Under the pieces are notes generated by a model. That model had not been told where the DNA came from. It saw only the letters and a program-made list of their open reading frames with translations, and searched no databases. 64,000 nt of DNA, taken from positions 24,688 to 88,687 of the forward strand of contig CAYGJS010000007.1 in NCBI GenBank assembly GCA_964350435.1, in the 5' to 3' direction. A program made the translations under genes and the position numbers. Source of the stretch: TMED27 sp964350435. GTDB lineage: Bacteria > Pseudomonadota > Alphaproteobacteria > Micavibrionales > Micavibrionaceae. This document shows, piece by piece, positions 1-9,963 of this stretch (within the stretch, counting starts at the first letter, position 1; every line of letters starts with the position of its first letter).

Positions 1-3000
1 GCGGTGCGAAGTTAAAGTTCCCGGCATAATCATGCTGTCCGGCAGGCAATGTGATGGAATATTTGCCACCGCCGAGATTTGTCCAACCAGGAGCACTAAA
101 GCCCCAATTAGAAGCCACGCCAGTAAGAGTAAGCGTCATCACTTCATTTCCGTTTCCGCCCTCATAATGCGCGGTCACAGGAACATCGACTTCGCCGTCT
201 TCCTTAACGCAGATATCATCCACGCCGTTATTGACCTTGACATCAACTTCAAGCTCAGGCGTACCGTCCTGAAGATCGATCATCACAAATCCATTGGCAA
301 CATCGCCGTCATTGTCCACAATCTGAACATTGAACTGCAACCACAGAACATCCGTGCCCGCTGGATGATCAACATCGGCTTTTTGCGTATAATTATACGC
401 GCCGTTATCATCAATCGTGAACTCAAACACTGTCGTGCCGTTCGCAAGCTTACCGATATAACCATCTGTCGTTTGCGTCACCGTAATCGGGTGACCATTC
501 GATGTCAGATCAATCGCAGGACCGCCGACAACATCCTTGGCCATGAAACCACCAAATGGACGAATTTCACCCGCGCCATCATTGCCGTAGTCATGCGCAA
601 GCGTGCCTTCAACAACCAATGGCGTTGCAAAATCTGCGGGCTCCTGATGACCACCGGCATAGGAAGTGATTGTCGGACCATCATCATTGATACGAACATT
701 GATAAAGCCCTTATCGGCATCACCATCTTTGTCTTTAGCCTGAACCTCAAACTTAATCTCAATCGCATCATTCGGATTGGTTGCATCCGCATGATCCAGA
801 GGTTTGGACAAGATAAACTCGTACTCGCCTGTGGTCTTATTCAGATCCAAACGGAACACTTCCGTACCATTCGCGCGGCCAACATAATCATTGCCTTCAA
901 TCGCAACCGTTACAGGAACGCCATCAGAACTCAGCGCGCCATCTTTAGCCCCTGAAATCAGCATGAAATTATTCGCTGTCGTCGGCTCGAATGTACCTGG
1001 GCCGTCACCTTTGAAATCTGCAACAAGTCTGTTACCGGCTTCATCTCTAGGATCCATATCGCTCTCATCAACCGCAACTTTCGTTGGTGTCAGAAGAACA
1101 GGCGTATGGTTCGGTGTGCCGTCCTGAAGGTCGATCATCACAAACGCATCCGCCGTATCGCCATCAAAGTCGACAATCTGGACATTGAACTGCAGCCACA
1201 AAACATCAACATCACCATGATCGACATCGGCCTTTTGCGTGTAGTTGAACTGGCCGTCATCACCAATCGTGAATTCAAATACTGTCGTGCCGTTCGCAAG
1301 TTTTCCGACATAACCGTCAGTCGTTTGCGTAACGGTAATCGGCTCTCCATTCGATGTCAGATCGATCGCAGGACCACCAACAACGGACTTGGCAACAAAA
1401 CCGCCATGCGGACGAATCTCGCCGTTCCCGTCAGAACCATAATCATGCGTAAGCGTCCCTTCAACAACCAATGGCGTCGCAAAATCTGCGGGCTCCTGAT
1501 GACCACCAGCATAGGAAGAGATCGTCGGACCATCATCATCTATCCGCACAGAAACCGTAACAGGCGCGCTGTCCCCATCTGAATCTTTCACTGTCACCCC
1601 GAAATTCAGGAACATGAAATCATCAGGATTTGTCGCATCCGCATGATCAACAGGCTGTGACAAAATAAACTCGTACGCACCTGTCGTCTTGTTCAGATCC
1701 AGACGGAAGACTTCAGAGTTATCAGCCAAACGGCCAACATAGTCATTGCCTTCAACCTTAACCGTTACGGGCTCACCATTCGATGTCAAAACGCCGTTCT
1801 TCGCGCCGGATACCAGCTGGAAGGAAGTATTTCCAGTCGCCTCAAACGAGCCAGGGGCATCGTCACCAAAATTGGCAACAATCTGACCGCTGACTTCATC
1901 TGTTGGATCCATAACGGTCTCATCAACAATCACTGTATCAGGCTTGGCAACGATCGGCTGATCATCCACCAGATCTTTTCCACACAGCTCAAGCGTTGCG
2001 GTCGAGCGATCGCCATCACCATCGCGAAGAACATACTCGAATGAATCTATAATGCAGTCTTCACCCGCCACTGACGTCTTCACATCAACCAGCGAGAACG
2101 AAGCCAAACCATAGCTGGAATTCGTATTATGGCTGAAAACATCCACACCCGTGATCGTCAGACCCGCGCCGTAATCGACGCCCGTAAAGGTCACCTGACC
2201 TTCACCGCCGCCAATTTGGATTGTGTTAGACGCAAATTCAACATTGCGCGTAGAACCGTCGCTCAGATAAATCGTGAAATCCATCGCGCTGCCGGGGTTG
2301 TTGGCAAGGTCGCCAAGTGTAATCTCGACAGTTTCGGCATTATTGAAAGAAGCATTCAACTTCTCAGCATTGCCATAAACACGATCAGAGCCGCTGCCAT
2401 TATTAATCCCGATACCGCCATCGGTAAAGCGAAGATCCCCGCCATTTACAGACGTCACAGTGATACCATCCTTGGTGATGGATGTCTGAGTGCCGGCAAC
2501 ATCGGAAGGCTGCGGATCTAGTGCATGCGTTTCACCGCCAGGCTGCGCCACGCCCGCATTCAAAACATATGAATATGAGCCATCATCCTGAATAGTCAAA
2601 ACACCGTAATCGCCGTTAATGCTGGCTGAACCGCCCGCAGGAACGTTCACAATATTGCCGTTATGAATGATCTGCACAACATCATGATCAGACGTTTCGG
2701 TCGTGCCGTTATCCTTGGACAATGTGTCATTCGAAACAACATTACCATTCGCAACGCCCGCATTGGTGTCATAAGACGCATAATCGTCAACCGCTTGCGG
2801 CCCGTCATCCTTAACGGTCACTGTGATCGTACCGTCATCCGTATCACCATCGGCATCCTTGGCAATAACGCCAAAATTGAGCGTGATCCCATCATCCGGG
2901 TTGGTTGTGTCTGCATGATCAAGCGGCGCTTTTTGCGTGAATTCATATTCGCCCGTTGTCGCGTTCAGCGTCAGACGGAACACTTCCACCCCGCCGGCTG

Positions 3001-6000
3001 TCCCGACATAATCATTGCCGACAATCGCAACGCTCACAGGAACATCATTCGATGTCAACTGACCGTTTGTGCCGCCTGCATGGCTGAATGTACCAACACC
3101 TGCAACTTCAAACGTACCAGGGCCATCATTGCCAAAATCTGCGATAAGCTGACTTGAATCGCTGTCTGTTGGCACCAGATCCGTATCATCTGTTTGCAGT
3201 GGATTAGGATGCGCAAGCTCAGGCTTGTAATCCACATCCTGAATAGTGATCGTCAGCTCGGCTGTATCCGTATCACCATCAAAATCGGTGTAGCCGTAAG
3301 TAAACTCATCGTGCACTTCGGCTGTATTCGTACCGTTGGATACATATTCATATGTCCCATCGGCATTAATATTCAGCGTACCGTGATCACCGGCAATCGA
3401 TGTTGCAACCCCTGCAACCACAGGAATAGTCGTCGCGCCGAATGTGATACTCGTCACAACGGAGGGAGAATCCTCGCCCGCATTGTCATTATCAGTCACA
3501 TTCCCGGTCACGCTCAACGTGTTCTCAAGAACAGTATTACCATCATCAAACGCAATCGGCGCATCATCAAGAATATTGATCGTGATTGTGCCATCAACGG
3601 CATCGCCGTCGCTGTCTTTTACCGTCACGCCGAACTCAATCTTGATCAAATCATTCGGATCCGTCTTATCCGCATGATCCAAAGTGCCCTTAAGCTCAAA
3701 CGTATAATCACCGTTATCCTGAACCGTAAGCTCAAAAATCACTTCGCCGCCCGCTGTTGTTCCAACATAACCATCAGCCGTCGGCGTAACATTCACCGCT
3801 TCACCGCCAGAGGTCAGAGCGCCGCCCGCCAATGAACCGCTTGGCGTGACTGTGCCGTTGGGCGTGATAGACCCCTGACCGTCAAGGCCGAAATCAACAT
3901 TCATGCTTTCATTAATCACCAATGGACCGGGATGGATATTCGTCTCATCCACAGTCATTGCCGCCGTAACCGCCACTGGCGATCCATCGGGCGTTACGCG
4001 GATTGAAAGCGTCGCCGTATCGGTATCGTTATCACCGTCTTTAAGCGTATAGGTAAACACAAGCGTCCCATCAGGATCACCAACATCTGTCGCGGTGAAC
4101 GTATAAGTACCATCGCTGTTAAATGTGGCATCCCCAAGCGGCGTTGAAATATCAACGGAGCCGCCAGCAGGAATAGTATAAGTTGTGCCACCAATCTTGA
4201 TTTCAGTAACCGTATTGGCCTCATCTGTAGAAAGGTCATCATTGGCAACCAGATCGCCCGTGATGGTCTGACCTTCTTCCGCCGCGCTGCGGTCATCATT
4301 GGCAATCGGCCCGTCATCCGCCACAGAAATCGTTATAGAACCTGTATCGCTGTCCCCGTCTGTTGACGTCACAATCATATCGAACCGCAGATCAATCAGA
4401 TCATTCGGATTCGTGCCATCCGGATGATCAAAAGACGCAAATTGCGTATAAGTATATTTGCCAGTCGCGGGATCAACGGTGACTTCGAACACAGTGTCCG
4501 CGCCGCCATTTACGGTGCCTTTATATCCAGTTGCCGTTTGCTCGAACACAACGGCCTGACCATTCGAAGTCAGAGCAATCGGCGTGCCGCCGACAAGCGC
4601 AATCGCCCCGCCAGCAGGCGTGATTGAACCCACCTCAATTCCGAATGCCGCATCCATAGTGTCTGAATGCGTAAGCGGACCATTGTCAAAATTGCTTTCG
4701 TCAACGTTTCCACGAGAATCACCAAGCGTAGGAACATCATCCTTAACGCGAATAACAATGTCCGTTACGGCCGTATCGCCGTCCCCGTCAATCGCTTTTG
4801 CGCCAAATCTAAGATCGATAATATCATTCGGATCGTTCGGATCGGCATGATCCAGAGTACCCAAAAGATTGAATTCATAAGAACCGTCAGCCTCAAGGTC
4901 GAGCGTAAAGATGGTTTGACCGCCATTAACGGTTTTACCGATATATTGATTGCCCACCAGCGTCACTTCAACAACGTCACCGCCCGATGTCAATTGACCG
5001 TTCAGCGCAGATCCGCCAAACGAAAATGTGTCCGTCGCGCAAACCTCGCCGGGGACATCCGCGCCGAAATCAACATCCAGCTTGCCATTGGTCGTCACGC
5101 CCGGAAGATCGGTTTCATCTACAACTTCAAGACCAGAACCGATTTTCGGTACATCATTATTAATTTCAGGAACAGAGTCCGTGATGTTCACAGTAATCGT
5201 CGTCGCCGTCGAGTCGCCGTCAAAATCTGTCACTGTCACTGGGAATTCAAGACTGATCGTGTCATTCGCAGGATTGTGATCCAAAGGCACTTTCTGCGTA
5301 TACGTGTAACCGCCCGTCGCAGGATCAATCACCAACGTAAACGCAATCGCGCCGCCTGGCAAAGTCCCGACATAACCATCTGCACTCGCAGTAATCGTAA
5401 TCGCATCACCGCCGGAAGTCAGCGTAGTAACGCCTGTAACGCTCGCAGGCGTTCCTGTTGGCGTAACTGTACCCGCAACATCATTCCCGAAATCAATAAC
5501 CAAAGCGTCATGAATAACAATATCACCGGTCTTCAAAACAGACTCGTCACGTGTATTCGCATCAGGCGCAGCAATCGCCGGCGCATCATCCAAGATATTG
5601 ATGGTAATCGTACCTAAATCAATATCACCATTGCTGTCCTGTGCGACAGAACCAAATTCCAGCGTGATAACGTCATTGGGATTATGACCATCTGCATGAT
5701 CAAACGGCAAAACCTGATTATACGTGAAATTGCCTGTTGGCGGATCGAACACCAGTGTAAACACCGTATCACCGCTGGCCGTCTTCCCCGTATATCCCGA
5801 AGGTCTTGCCGTAATCGTGACAGCCTCGCCGCCGGACATCAAACTTCCACCCAGCAATGAACCGGAAATATTATACAAACCGCTGGCCGAAACCGTTCCC
5901 GGTGTGTCGCCATTAAAATCAACAGGCACAGTGCCTGTATAGGTAAGATTAAGGTTGGTCTCATCAAGGCTGGCCAAAACATTACCAATTTCCGGCACAA

Positions 6001-6748
6001 CATCACCAGGCGCAGCAACAGGCGTATCTTCCTCAATCTGCCCACGCACTTCATCCCGAGGCACATCAACGCCGTAATTCAACAATGTCGGATCAATCGG
6101 CCCGACATCATTAAGACCGTTAACCCCTTGCGGATCAAAAGAACTTCCAAAACCGAAGCCGCTATTACCGGCCGCGCCCTGCGCGCCGCCCTCTTCACCA
6201 GCCGCCGTTTCAATCTCGGCCAAGGCCTCGGCAACCAGCGCCATTTCATCACCACCGGACTCATCACCAGCCGCCGGCTCAATATTCGCAACCTGCGTTG
6301 CCGAATCATTTTGCAATTCAGCGTAAATTTCTTCTTCTACCGTCGTGTCGACAACTTCAATCGCACGTCCAGCAAGCTCATCAACCGTAAGCTCGTTACT
6401 GAACGCCAAAGTCGCAGGGAGAGAATCGGCTGAGGCTGCACCAAAATTTTTGAGGACGAGAGCGCTGTTATCCGCAAAAGTAAGTGTCAATGTGCCGTCT
6501 TCCTGAATGAAAGACTGAACTTCGCCTTCGGCAAAGTCGAAGAAATATTTCTGGCCGGGAACAACAACCACTTCCAAAATCTGGCCGTTTGTCGGCTGCT
6601 CGATAATCACCGGCGCCGCAAGTCCGTCTGCGATCTGCCCTGATGTCACTATACAAACATCGTTAATAACCAATTCTTGATTTTCAACACTCGTTCCAGC
6701 TTCGACTTGCCCTTGAACTCCGTTGGCATTTGCGCTCTCAGTTGCCAT
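1..6748 (-). CDS. giant repeat adhesin, probable RTX/type I-secreted surface protein (C-terminus beyond window)
   Basis: One uninterrupted reading frame of 2249 codons runs from an ATG at 6748 to the left edge; I checked that the frame is the same at both ends. The start follows a good ribosome site (AGGAGAG, about 6 bases upstream). No N-terminal signal peptide is visible, which fits type I secretion by a C-terminal signal not in view. Residues 1-110 form a beta-rich head, about 150-205 is a Gly/Ala/Glu-rich linker, and from about 250 onward come Ig-like/VCBS-type domains of roughly 110-145 residues. About thirteen domain junctions carry the acidic motif DGDxDxGxITIxVxDDGP, expected to bind calcium. 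Domain type is recognised from family knowledge; the role in surface adhesion or biofilm is inferred. Unusually for this class, it contains several scattered cysteines (for example in LELCGKDL and DDICVKED). Confidence 0.85.
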   Translation of the reverse strand, partial: MATESANANGVQGQVEAGTSVENQELVINDVCIVTSGQIADGLAAPVIIEQPTNGQILEVVVVPGQKYFFDFAEGEVQSFIQEDGTLTLTFADNSALVLKNFGAASADSLPATLAFSNELTVDELAGRAIEVVDTTVEEEIYAELQNDSATQVANIEPAAGDESGGDEMALVAEALAEIETAAGEEGGAQGAAGNSGFGFGSSFDPQGVNGLNDVGPIDPTLLNYGVDVPRDEVRGQIEEDTPVAAPGDVVPEIGNVLASLDETNLNLTYTGTVPVDFNGDTPGTVSASGLYNISGSLLGGSLMSGGEAVTITARPSGYTGKTASGDTVFTLVFDPPTGNFTYNQVLPFDHADGHNPNDVITLEFGSVAQDSNGDIDLGTITINILDDAPAIAAPDANTRDESVLKTGDIVIHDALVIDFGNDVAGTVTPTGTPASVTGVTTLTSGGDAITITASADGYVGTLPGGAIAFTLVIDPATGGYTYTQKVPLDHNPANDTISLEFPVTVTDFDGDSTATTITVNITDSVPEINNDVPKIGSGLEVVDETDLPGVTTNGKLDVDFGADVPGEVCATDTFSFGGSALNGQLTSGGDVVEVTLVGNQYIGKTVNGGQTIFTLDLEADGSYEFNLLGTLDHADPNDPNDIIDLRFGAKAIDGDGDTAVTDIVIRVKDDVPTLGDSRGNVDESNFDNGPLTHSDTMDAAFGIEVGSITPAGGAIALVGGTPIALTSNGQAVVFEQTATGYKGTVNGGADTVFEVTVDPATGKYTYTQFASFDHPDGTNPNDLIDLRFDMIVTSTDGDSDTGSITISVADDGPIANDDRSAAEEGQTITGDLVANDDLSTDEANTVTEIKIGGTTYTIPAGGSVDISTPLGDATFNSDGTYTFTATDVGDPDGTLVFTYTLKDGDNDTDTATLSIRVTPDGSPVAVTAAMTVDETNIHPGPLVINESMNVDFGLDGQGSITPNGTVTPSGSLAGGALTSGGEAVNVTPTADGYVGTTAGGEVIFELTVQDNGDYTFELKGTLDHADKTDPNDLIKIEFGVTVKDSDGDAVDGTITINILDDAPIAFDDGNTVLENTLSVTGNVTDNDNAGEDSPSVVTSITFGATTIPVVAGVATSIAGDHGTLNINADGTYEYVSNGTNTAEVHDEFTYGYTDFDGDTDTAELTITIQDVDYKPELAHPNPLQTDDTDLVPTDSDSSQLIADFGNDGPGTFEVAGVGTFSHAGGTNGQLTSNDVPVSVAIVGNDYVGTAGGVEVFRLTLNATTGEYEFTQKAPLDHADTTNPDDGITLNFGVIAKDADGDTDDGTITVTVKDDGPQAVDDYASYDTNAGVANGNVVSNDTLSKDNGTTETSDHDVVQIIHNGNIVNVPAGGSASINGDYGVLTIQDDGSYSYVLNAGVAQPGGETHALDPQPSDVAGTQTSITKDGITVTSVNGGDLRFTDGGIGINNGSGSDRVYGNAEKLNASFNNAETVEITLGDLANNPGSAMDFTIYLSDGSTRNVEFASNTIQIGGGEGQVTFTGVDYGAGLTITGVDVFSHNTNSSYGLASFSLVDVKTSVAGEDCIIDSFEYVLRDGDGDRSTATLELCGKDLVDDQPIVAKPDTVIVDETVMDPTDEVSGQIVANFGDDAPGSFEATGNTSFQLVSGAKNGVLTSNGEPVTVKVEGNDYVGRLADNSEVFRLDLNKTTGAYEFILSQPVDHADATNPDDFMFLNFGVTVKDSDGDSAPVTVSVRIDDDGPTISSYAGGHQEPADFATPLVVEGTLTHDYGSDGNGEIRPHGGFVAKSVVGGPAIDLTSNGEPITVTQTTDGYVGKLANGTTVFEFTIGDDGQFNYTQKADVDHGDVDVLWLQFNVQIVDFDGDTADAFVMIDLQDGTPNHTPVLLTPTKVAVDESDMDPRDEAGNRLVADFKGDGPGTFEPTTANNFMLISGAKDGALSSDGVPVTVAIEGNDYVGRANGTEVFRLDLNKTTGEYEFILSKPLDHADATNPNDAIEIKFEVQAKDKDGDADKGFINVRINDDGPTITSYAGGHQEPADFATPLVVEGTLAHDYGNDGAGEIRPFGGFMAKDVVGGPAIDLTSNGHPITVTQTTDGYIGKLANGTTVFEFTIDDNGAYNYTQKADVDHPAGTDVLWLQFNVQIVDNDGDVANGFVMIDLQDGTPELEVDVKVNNGVDDICVKEDGEVDVPVTAHYEGGNGNEVMTLTLTGVASNWGFSAPGWTNLGGGKYSITLPAGQHDYAGNFNFAP
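266..1975 (-). repeat. two near-identical tandem units of about 855 bp inside the adhesin gene
   Basis: The stretch beginning at 266 recurs at 1121 with long blocks of identity (for example the codons around DLQDGTP and the stretch around 641 recurring at 1493). The offset is 855 bp at one landmark and 852 bp at another, so the copies differ by at least one in-frame codon indel. Each unit encodes about 285 residues, meaning two adjacent Ig-like domains duplicated together. The other domains of the protein are much more diverged, so this duplication is recent or kept alike by recombination. Confidence 0.8.
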
Positions 6749-6777
6749 TTTTTACTCTCTCCTTACACATTAGTTAC

Positions 6778-6795
6778 AAAACCGCTGACGGTTTT
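6778..6795 (-). promoter_or_regulatory. hairpin in the adhesin 5' leader
   Basis: AAAACCG and CGGTTTT form a perfect 7-bp stem around a 4-base loop, about 30 bases before the adhesin start codon and just upstream of its ribosome site. It could affect mRNA stability or translation; no known RNA family is recognised. Confidence 0.35.
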
Positions 6796-6834
6796 CTGCC
6801 CAAAATTAACACTTTATTAATAGAATGAAACAAC

Positions 6835-6863
6835 TTTCTAACGCATTGCTCACAAAAAGTCAA
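6835..6863 (-). promoter_or_regulatory. candidate sigma70-type promoter for the adhesin
   Basis: On the minus strand TTGACT (6858-6863) is followed after 17 bases by TAGAAA (6835-6840), 5/6 and 4/6 matches to the -35 and -10 consensus. Transcription from here would give a leader of about 80 bases before the adhesin start. The surrounding DNA is AT-rich, so chance matches are common. Confidence 0.35.
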
Positions 6864-7872
6864 CAATTATGTTAAAAAAATCGTCTCATAACACGGTTTC
6901 ACCGCGTCGCTTATATAAAGGTAAAAAAATAAAGATACCCCGCCCTATTAAAAAAATACTCTATTAATACTCAATGTCTTTTCGATCCGGTCTGTTTTTT
7001 TATGTTGCTTGTCGAATCATACTGTGCTTTTAAGAGCACCGAATAAGCCGAAAAACATTTTTGACCTCTTCTAAGATCATAACGCTGATTCGTTAAAAAC
7101 ATATGAAGATCAAAAATTTGAAAACATAATACGGTGGAAATTCTTCACAACCCGCACTCTGACTCAAAAAATTATAAAAAAAATACCCTGTGCGCAAATC
7201 TGTGGATAATTTCCATGTGTTTCTATTTTTAAACCACTTAAACGAAACTATATTGCGTGGATACCTTGATCGACGTAAAGAAAATACAAAAAACTTCAAA
7301 AAAGGACTCGACTCCCCCGCATTTCGATTCCATCCTTTGATTATTCCAAGTGGTTAAACACTTCGAAAAAAGAGCACACAAAGTCAATGTGTTCGGGTTT
7401 TTAAAGTTTAAAAACGTCGTTTCCTTGGAAGCTTCGGATCTTTGAAAGCTTAAGGGACAAGAAAGCAAAGACTTACATGAAAGCCTGACTTGTGGTTGCG
7501 CACATAAAAACGATTTAAATGGCTGATTTGCGAGAAGTCTGACGCGTTTGTATCTGGTTCCGAATTGTTTATGGATGCTCACGCATTCGTAGGCGCGCGG
7601 TTTGATCACCGCGATATAAATACTGGATGGGGGTTCATCCAGCGGTTTATCTTCAGGCTTGCTTGAATTTAAAACGGATCTAGCGACACCACCTGACTAT
7701 AAGCCTTCATGGATTATATGTTTGAGTGGATTATGCTTCCCATCGAGGCCCCGGCACTCTGATTCTTTTTTTGTTTCGCAAATTAAGGGTTGGGTGTCGG
7801 GGTTCTCTTATCTATAATCCTACCTTAGGTTCAAACCCTGATAATATATTTCAACATTTGAAAAGTAAGAAT
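6864..7872. other. about 1 kb AT-rich intergenic region without a convincing gene
   Basis: The region separates the leftward adhesin gene from the rightward receiver gene. Open frames in it (for example 7238-7609 on the minus strand) have no recognisable domains, poor start contexts and a composition like random AT-rich DNA. A short hairpin with 7-bp arms (CTGGATG/CATCCAG) lies at 7623-7642. I see no tRNA, known riboswitch or insertion sequence. It probably holds the divergent control regions of the adhesin and the receiver gene. Confidence 0.5.
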
Positions 7873-8370
7873 ATGAGTTTCGAGTTTGAAAAATTAAGCG
7901 TGTTAATCGTAGAAGATACCGTACCGATGCAAAAACTCGTAACTTCGGTTCTGGAAACCTTAGGCGTTGGTCATATTCTCAAAGCCGATGATGGCGATAC
8001 CGGCTTTGATGTATTTTGTGCTGAAAATCCCGATATCATCATCGCTGATTGGCATATGACGCCAACATCCGGCATAGAAATGGTCGAAAAAATCCGAAAC
8101 GACCCTAAATCGCCCAACCGCACTGTGCCTATTATCATGATGACCGGCTATAGTGCCATGCCCCGCGTGGCCGAAGCCCGCGACACCGGCGCGACAGAGT
8201 TTCTGGTAAAGCCCTTTTCAGCCAATGATCTGGCGCGCCGCATAGCTTACGTAATCAACAAACCGCGCGATTTTATCAAAACCCCCGATTATTTTGGCCC
8301 CGACCGCCGCCGCCGCGTTCTGGCTGAATACAAAGGCCCCTTTCGCCGCAGCAGCGATGCACCTTTGTAA
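7873..8370 (+). CDS. single-domain response regulator (CheY-like receiver with basic tail)
   Basis: 165 residues from the ATG at 7873. An upstream in-frame extension is open to 7726 but lacks family character. Residues about 7-130 form a CheY-type receiver: acidic pair in VEDT, phospho-acceptor Asp in IIIADWHMTP, switch Thr in MMTGYS, and Lys in LVKPFS. The tail carries a GPDRRRR motif and further basic residues, common in alphaproteobacterial stand-alone receivers. There is no DNA-binding domain, so it should act by protein contact. The following gene at 8476 lies about 100 bases downstream and may be a partner. The adhesin diverges from it, but any regulatory link is only an inference. Ribosome site is weak. 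Confidence 0.85.
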   Translation: MSFEFEKLSVLIVEDTVPMQKLVTSVLETLGVGHILKADDGDTGFDVFCAENPDIIIADWHMTPTSGIEMVEKIRNDPKSPNRTVPIIMMTGYSAMPRVAEARDTGATEFLVKPFSANDLARRIAYVINKPRDFIKTPDYFGPDRRRRVLAEYKGPFRRSSDAPL

Positions 8371-8475
8371 CCCCCCCTAGCCTCAAGTATAGCATTGAAA
8401 ATAAAGCTTTAAATATTAATGTACAATTCTGTATAATGAATACAGGAGTAAACTTTTAAATTGCGTAAGAGAAAC

Positions 8476-8973
8476 ATGGAACAACAAACACACGACCCAA
8501 ACATCAAGGTTTACAAAGCCAACAAAGCCCTCCAAGCCAAAATCGGCACAGGCCCTCTCGATGAAAAAGCCGTTGAAAAATGCCAGGCGGTAATGGATAA
8601 CAACACGGTGGAATTCGCGCCGCTGGCCATGGAATATCTCGATAAACTCCGCGAAGCCATAGATCACGCTAAACAGGGTAAACTGGATACCAAGCAAGCC
8701 GTTGCCGAAATGACCGCGCCTGTAATGCAGCTCAAGGCCAACGCCTCCATTTTCAAATATAACCTGATTGGCAACCTCGCAAATGTCATGCTCAGCTTCC
8801 TCGAAGGTGTCAAAGAAATCGACGACGACGTGATCGCGATTGTCGGCGCGCACCACCAGACACTCTCTGCAATCGTCATTAAAAAAATGAAGGGTGACGG
8901 CGGCGCAGCGGGTTCGCAAATGGAAGAGGAACTCAAAGGCGCGTGCAAACGCTATTTCGCCAAACGCCGCTAA
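8476..8973 (+). CDS. conserved-type helical protein of unknown function
   Basis: 165 residues from the ATG at 8476. A TTG at 8461 in the same frame is also possible: it has AGGAG at 8444-8448 but with a long 12-base spacing. The protein is predicted to be almost wholly alpha-helical and soluble, with no signal peptide or membrane segment. A paired His (GAHHQTL) lies in the last third. Its size, helical nature and position after a lone receiver suggest a histidine-phosphotransfer-like or other receiver-binding partner, but I do not see the standard HPt motif. Function unknown. The Gly/Ala-rich GDGGAAGS segment followed by a basic C-terminus is probably a flexible linker plus end helix. Confidence 0.7.
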   Translation: MEQQTHDPNIKVYKANKALQAKIGTGPLDEKAVEKCQAVMDNNTVEFAPLAMEYLDKLREAIDHAKQGKLDTKQAVAEMTAPVMQLKANASIFKYNLIGNLANVMLSFLEGVKEIDDDVIAIVGAHHQTLSAIVIKKMKGDGGAAGSQMEEELKGACKRYFAKRR

Positions 8974-8985
8974 ATTATCGTAACT

Positions 8986-9963
8986 TTACGCATGCTCTTT
9001 CGGCGTTTTCCACAATGACAACCCGATCCCAGCAACCAAAATAAAAATCGTCACAGCCAAAGACAAAAGCGGCGGAAATTTCTCTATATCCAGCAAAAGC
9101 GGAGCAAAAACCTTCAACCCAATAAAAATCAGAACAACCGATAGCGCATATTTCAAATACACGAACCGCTCAATCATCGCCGCCAGCGCGAAATAAAGCG
9201 CCCGCAGACCCAAAATCGCAAAGATATTGCTCGTATAAACGATATAAGGATCCGTCGTGATAGCAAAAATCGCCGGAATAGAATCTACGGCAAAAATAAC
9301 ATCGGCAATTTCAATCATCACCATCGCCACAAAAAGCGGCGTAAGACAAAGCAGCGCCTTACCGGTTTTCTCACAAATCTCACGGGCAAAGAAATCATGC
9401 CCATGCAGATGATCTGTAATCCGGAAATATTTATGCATAAATTTCAAAACCGCATTTTGGGAAATATCGGTTTCTTTTTCCTCGGTCATAAGCATCTTCA
9501 CACCGGTAAAAATCAAAAATGCTGCGAAAATATACAAAATCCACTCGAACTCATGCACAATCGCCGCGCCCAGCGCAATCATAACCCCGCGCAGGATAAT
9601 CGCCCCCATAATCCCCCAAACCAGAACGCGGTGCTGATACATGCGGGGAATTTGCAGATAGGAAAATATCATCGCAATCACAAAAATATTATCCATCGCC
9701 AAGGTCTTTTCGACCACAAATCCCGTCAGATAATTGATGGCAGGCTCCTGCCCCAGACTCCACCAGACCCATAAACTGAAAAGCAGACCAATACTGATAT
9801 AAAACCCTGACAGCAAAAGGCTCTCACGAACTTCAATGACATGATCTTTTCGATGAAAAACCCCCAAATCAAAGGCCAGAAGCCCCGAAACAAGAGCTAA
9901 GAATATCCCCCACATCCATAAGGGTTTGTCCAGAAAATCGCCCGCAAGCAATATATGTTCCAT
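8986..9963 (-). CDS. TerC/Alx family integral membrane protein
   Basis: 325 residues with about nine hydrophobic segments. It carries the family landmarks EKTLAMDNIFV near residue 85 and EIADVIFAVDSIPA near residue 220, each with the membrane-embedded acidic residues thought to handle metal ions, and the later SNIFAILGLRALYF stretch. Full length for the family. Family members act in manganese handling, tellurite resistance or metal loading of exported enzymes; which applies here cannot be told. It stands alone, convergent with the upstream helical gene, and has a structured leader (9964-10062). Start ATG at 9963 is preceded by a GGGG ribosome site that may pair with the leader. Confidence 0.9.
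   Translation of the reverse strand: MEHILLAGDFLDKPLWMWGIFLALVSGLLAFDLGVFHRKDHVIEVRESLLLSGFYISIGLLFSLWVWWSLGQEPAINYLTGFVVEKTLAMDNIFVIAMIFSYLQIPRMYQHRVLVWGIMGAIILRGVMIALGAAIVHEFEWILYIFAAFLIFTGVKMLMTEEKETDISQNAVLKFMHKYFRITDHLHGHDFFAREICEKTGKALLCLTPLFVAMVMIEIADVIFAVDSIPAIFAITTDPYIVYTSNIFAILGLRALYFALAAMIERFVYLKYALSVVLIFIGLKVFAPLLLDIEKFPPLLSLAVTIFILVAGIGLSLWKTPKEHA

Noticed and set aside
32..955. Plus-strand open frame of 307 codons
   Set aside because: It lies antisense to the adhesin gene; its codons simply mirror the repetitive Asp/Gly/Thr-rich coding strand and no domain is seen.
1..6748. CRISPR array suggested by regular spacing of repeats at the left edge
   Set aside because: The periodicity is protein-domain length (hundreds of bases), codon-phased and within one open frame; no short repeat-spacer pattern or cas gene is present.
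7238..7609. Minus-strand open frame of 123 codons in the intergenic region
   Set aside because: Composition rich in Phe, Ser, Cys and Lys as expected from AT-rich non-coding DNA; no ribosome site or domain.
8416..8919. Minus-strand open frame of 167 codons
   Set aside because: It overlaps the plus-strand gene at 8476-8973 almost entirely; the plus-strand frame has gene-like composition.
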